NCBI GenBank assembly: GCA_018818755.1
Contig: JAHIRL010000004.1
Location: forward strand, 1 to 7,836
Reading direction: 5' to 3'
DNA from: Patescibacteria group bacterium
Lineage (GTDB): Bacteria > Patescibacteriota > Gracilibacteria > UBA1369 > LOWO2-01-FULL-3
Length of the DNA stretch: 7,836 bases
Shown here: one piece after another, positions 5,599 to 7,836 of the stretch
Numbering within the stretch: position 1 is the stretch's first letter
Layout of the letters: each line of letters starts with the position of its first letter
Made by a program: the position numbers and the translations under genes
The notes under the pieces: model-generated
Seen by the model: the letters and a program-made list of their open reading frames with translations, nothing else
Database searches by the model: none
What the model was told of the DNA's origin: nothing

Positions 5599-5898
5599 AT
5601 GACCAAACACTATCTCACCATCAACAACAAAAAACATCCTTACACAATCGAGAAAAGAGGAGGCAAAATTACAAAATTCACCTGCAAATCGGCCAACATT
5701 AATCAGGAATTCCTCAACGAAGATATCCCCGGACTACTTATCGACCTTCCCCATCTCATCATCGCTGAACAAGAGGATAAAAGCGAAATCATCCGCTTCC
5801 GTATAAGCTCCGCTGACAAGCAAAAGATCAAAGCAAAAGCCGTTGCCAAAGGATACAACTCAATCTCCAGTTATCTCAGAGATCTTGCTCTATCCTAA
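5599..5898 (+). CDS. Small protein with ribbon-helix-helix-like C-terminus, function unknown
   Basis: A 99-aa soluble, basic protein. The C-terminal third, IIRFRIS (64-70), then SADKQKIKAKAVAKGY (71-86), then SISSYLRDLALS (88-99), has the strand, helix, GY turn, helix pattern of ribbon-helix-helix proteins (CopG/MobC-type accessory DNA-binding proteins or antitoxins). The N-terminal 60 residues look like a beta-rich domain (HYLTINNKKHPYTIEK, then GGKITKFTCKSANINQEF) followed by the hydrophobic segment GLLIDLPHLIIAE. I do not recognise that part. No relaxase or toxin gene is adjacent, so a plasmid or toxin-antitoxin role is not supported; a chromosomal regulator is the simplest guess. It has its own promoter, no Shine-Dalgarno sequence, and its stop overlaps that of the convergent cysteine-rich gene. 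Confidence 0.75.
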   Translation: MTKHYLTINNKKHPYTIEKRGGKITKFTCKSANINQEFLNEDIPGLLIDLPHLIIAEQEDKSEIIRFRISSADKQKIKAKAVAKGYNSISSYLRDLALS

Positions 5899-7541
5899 TA
5901 CACCTCCTTCAAATAACACTCCTCACAATAAAGTTTTTTCACCTCATCTCCACCATAACTGGTCAAAAAATCTTTCCCACATTTCCCACAAGACTTATTC
6001 CACAAAGCCCTCACATTTCTAAAGCCTAAAACTCTATCCTCGTGTCTGCAATCAAAACATTGTCTTGGCACAGCAAGCCCCCATCTCTTGTACAAAGCCC
6101 ATTCCTTAGGCATAAATTTGTAATTCTTCCCACAACTTCCACAGGCCAACACGGCCCCCATTACATCTTCCGATTCATCCTTCACATCATCAGCTAAATT
6201 GTAATTCGCAGGCAAATAACTCTTCTTATCCTTATCCTGCCATTTATAGCCCTTCTCCAAAGCCACTTCTTTAGCCAATGGGCTAAACTCCTGAGCCATA
6301 GTCTCATTGTATCCAAAAGGCGAAATTGCCACAGGGAAAAATTCACCATACTCGCCCGACTCCTTCATCTTCGCCACAATCCGACCCCGCAACTCCTCAT
6401 ATTCCTCCTTTGTATATTGTTTATTGAAGATGCAGTATTGCTTTTTCTTAAGCCCGGTACAGCCAAAACAATCCTTGCAATGGAAACAATAATCACAATA
6501 CTCAAGTCCATGCGAAAAGTGGCAAAGCACACAAAAGCGCATCATACTCGACTCATTGCAGGCATAGCAATCGTACTGCAGTTCACAATCGATCGAACTT
6601 TCATAGGTATCCATACAATCCTTATTTCCCAGAGCATCAAAACAATAGGCAATATCCTCACAATTATCAGCATAAAACGACCAACGAACATTTTTTGAAT
6701 TGAAAATATAATCGCCCATGCAATTTTCTGAATTATCAATATGCAAATTTTTGTGAATTGCATCGCCCTTAACCATTTTCATAAAATCTCCCTTCAACTT
6801 TTCCAATTTTTTATATGACCCCAAATTATACTCCTTCATCTTCTCCTCATACTCACTTTGAGAATATTTTGTATTGTTGATGTAATATTGCTTATTGCGC
6901 AAACCATGACACATAAAACAGCTACTACACCCCTTACAATCATACAAAAAGTCGCTATCCATACAGCCTGAACAATGCACCACAAACTTGCAGTTATAGT
7001 TTTTCTTAGTGTAGATATTCCAGTACAAAAATTCCCCTTCCTCGGCAGTCATGCAGTCCATGGAATCTTTTAGCTTCACGATCAGGTTTGTGGAATAGAG
7101 AGTATCTTCATTATAAGCGGAATCAAAAGTTAGATAACAGTTTTTATTGTGGTACGAATGATTTGTATACTGCGAATTTTCGCTAAAAGGATTGTAAAGA
7201 AAAAGCCGCGGCACATCATGCAATAGCTCATCAAACTGCTCAAAAAATGGCCGATCAAAATCAAAATCCCGCCCGTATTCAAGGGGATCCCAGCCATCTC
7301 CCCACCACTGATCATATCCGTAAACTTTGTAGGGTTTATCGGAAGAATAATTTGTTACGATATCATTGCCGGACAAATCGCACTTTCTTTTATACAACTG
7401 TCTTTCATTACGGAAAGCCGCTCGTCTTTGTTGACGGCATAGGGGACATAGTGTTGGCTGCGGCACATCCATTTTTTTATAGAAAGCCTTGTCTTCATCT
7501 GAGACTTCAAATTGTGTTGGACAGTTCTTGCAAGTTTCCAT
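5895..7541 (-). CDS. Conserved 37-cysteine zinc-ribbon protein of unknown function
   Basis: A 548-aa soluble protein with 37 cysteines (about 7%), mostly as CxxC pairs, with no signal peptide or membrane segment. The N-terminal module has C4xxC7, C32xxC35 and C54 with RQQRRAAFRNERQLYKRKC (36-54). An aromatic acidic stretch follows (WWGDGWDPLEYGRDFDFDRP, 79-98), then a Cys-dense core (135-370) with CxxC ladders at 190-211 and 325-361. The C-terminal module has C467xxC470, C495xxC498, C518xxC521 and C539xxC542 with FRNVRALWNKSC (507-518). The terminal modules resemble each other, and the core contains its own repeat. From memory this matches a family common in CPR genomes, sometimes labelled 'caib/baif family', but nothing here resembles CoA-transferases. 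Zn or other metal binding is a reasonable inference; function is unknown. The ATG is 2 nt after the malic enzyme stop, so the two are probably co-transcribed. Confidence 0.9.
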   Translation of the reverse strand: METCKNCPTQFEVSDEDKAFYKKMDVPQPTLCPLCRQQRRAAFRNERQLYKRKCDLSGNDIVTNYSSDKPYKVYGYDQWWGDGWDPLEYGRDFDFDRPFFEQFDELLHDVPRLFLYNPFSENSQYTNHSYHNKNCYLTFDSAYNEDTLYSTNLIVKLKDSMDCMTAEEGEFLYWNIYTKKNYNCKFVVHCSGCMDSDFLYDCKGCSSCFMCHGLRNKQYYINNTKYSQSEYEEKMKEYNLGSYKKLEKLKGDFMKMVKGDAIHKNLHIDNSENCMGDYIFNSKNVRWSFYADNCEDIAYCFDALGNKDCMDTYESSIDCELQYDCYACNESSMMRFCVLCHFSHGLEYCDYCFHCKDCFGCTGLKKKQYCIFNKQYTKEEYEELRGRIVAKMKESGEYGEFFPVAISPFGYNETMAQEFSPLAKEVALEKGYKWQDKDKKSYLPANYNLADDVKDESEDVMGAVLACGSCGKNYKFMPKEWALYKRWGLAVPRQCFDCRHEDRVLGFRNVRALWNKSCGKCGKDFLTSYGGDEVKKLYCEECYLKEVY

Positions 7542-7543
7542 AT

Positions 7544-7836
7544 TTATAGGATTACAGCTTTCGCCACCGCCTCGGCGACCCCTTCATCAAAAACTCCCGG
7601 AATAATTTTCTCTGCGCTCACATCTTTAACTAGCCCGGCCAAAGCCTTTGCGGCATTAAGTTTCATTTCTAGGGTGATCGATCCAGCCCTAGCATCTAAA
7701 GCCCCTCGGAAAATCCCGGGGAAAACTAATACATTATTTATTTGATTGGGATAATCGCTTCGCCCTGTGGCAATCACAGCAGCTCCACCTGCGCGCGCTT
7801 CCTCCGGCATAATTTCTGGATCCGGATTGGACATCG
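7544..7836 (-). CDS. NAD(P)-dependent malic enzyme, C-terminal part (5' end beyond right edge)
   Basis: Malic enzyme oxidatively decarboxylates malate to pyruvate with reduction of NAD(P)+, feeding pyruvate metabolism in the cytoplasm. About 97 C-terminal residues are visible. They include SNPDPEIMPEEA, the ATGRSDYPNQINN segment whose asparagines contact malate in the family, and VFPGIFRGALDARA, all hallmarks of the small bacterial malic enzymes. The end reads GVFDEGVAEAVAKAVIL before TAA (7546-7544). The Met codon at 7834 is internal (the family reads ...SNPxPEI here), so the true start lies outside the window. NAD versus NADP preference cannot be judged because the cofactor fold is missing. 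The cysteine-rich gene starts 2 nt downstream, forming an apparent two-gene operon. Confidence 0.93.
   Translation of the reverse strand, partial: MSNPDPEIMPEEARAGGAAVIATGRSDYPNQINNVLVFPGIFRGALDARAGSITLEMKLNAAKALAGLVKDVSAEKIIPGVFDEGVAEAVAKAVIL

Noticed and set aside
7247..7549. 100-aa plus-strand frame
   Set aside because: It is antisense to the conserved N-terminal module of the cysteine-rich protein, whose codons are clearly under protein-level constraint.
1..7836. CRISPR arrays, tRNA or rRNA genes, insertion sequences
   Set aside because: No regularly spaced repeats, cloverleaf-type sequence, transposase or terminal inverted repeats with target duplications were seen; nearly all DNA is covered by intact genes.

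Overview
The window looks like a compact, moderately AT-rich bacterial genome, most likely from the Candidate Phyla Radiation (Patescibacteria). Three things point there. First, genes are packed with 2-nt gaps or 4-nt overlaps. Second, none of the seven start codons whose upstream sequence is visible has a recognisable Shine-Dalgarno motif. Third, two proteins match types I recall mainly from CPR genomes: a DHH phosphoesterase with an extra segment between motifs I and II and a Lys/Pro-rich tail, and a 37-cysteine zinc-ribbon protein sometimes mislabelled 'caib/baif family'. TGA acts as a stop (mazG), which argues against the recoded Gracilibacteria/Absconditabacteria code. The lineage call is inference from memory, not from a search.

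Layout. Positions 1-197 (minus) hold the start of an unrecognised protein that runs off the left edge. It is divergent from a plus-strand operon, miaA (299-1216), mazG (1219-1593) and recJ (1590-3188). These cover tRNA A37 prenylation, non-canonical NTP clean-up and 5'-3' ssDNA exonuclease. The two divergent promoters lie nearly back to back, and miaA may be transcribed without a leader. A 104-nt gap then holds a near-consensus promoter overlapped by a perfect 12+12 bp palindrome, the clearest operator in the window. It drives a second DHH-superfamily protein of NrnA type (3293-4657, TTG start).

That gene converges on yebC (5403-4654, minus); the TTAA at 4654-4657 supplies both stop codons. 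Between yebC and the next plus-strand gene is a 195-nt divergent intergenic region with two good promoters and a GC-rich, dyad-containing block. The plus-strand gene (5599-5898) is a 99-aa protein with a ribbon-helix-helix-like C-terminus. It converges, again with a 4-nt stop overlap, on the large cysteine-rich protein (7541-5895, minus). That protein sits 2 nt downstream of the 3' end of an NAD(P)-dependent malic enzyme gene that runs off the right edge.

Functionally, the left half is nucleic-acid housekeeping (tRNA modification, nucleotide sanitation, RecJ, oligonucleotide turnover, YebC translation factor). The right half pairs a central-carbon enzyme with a cysteine-rich protein of unknown function. 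The most promising unexplored items are that protein, which is a duplicated zinc-ribbon module flanking a duplicated Cys-rich core, the palindromic operator before the NrnA-like gene, and the small RHH-like gene.
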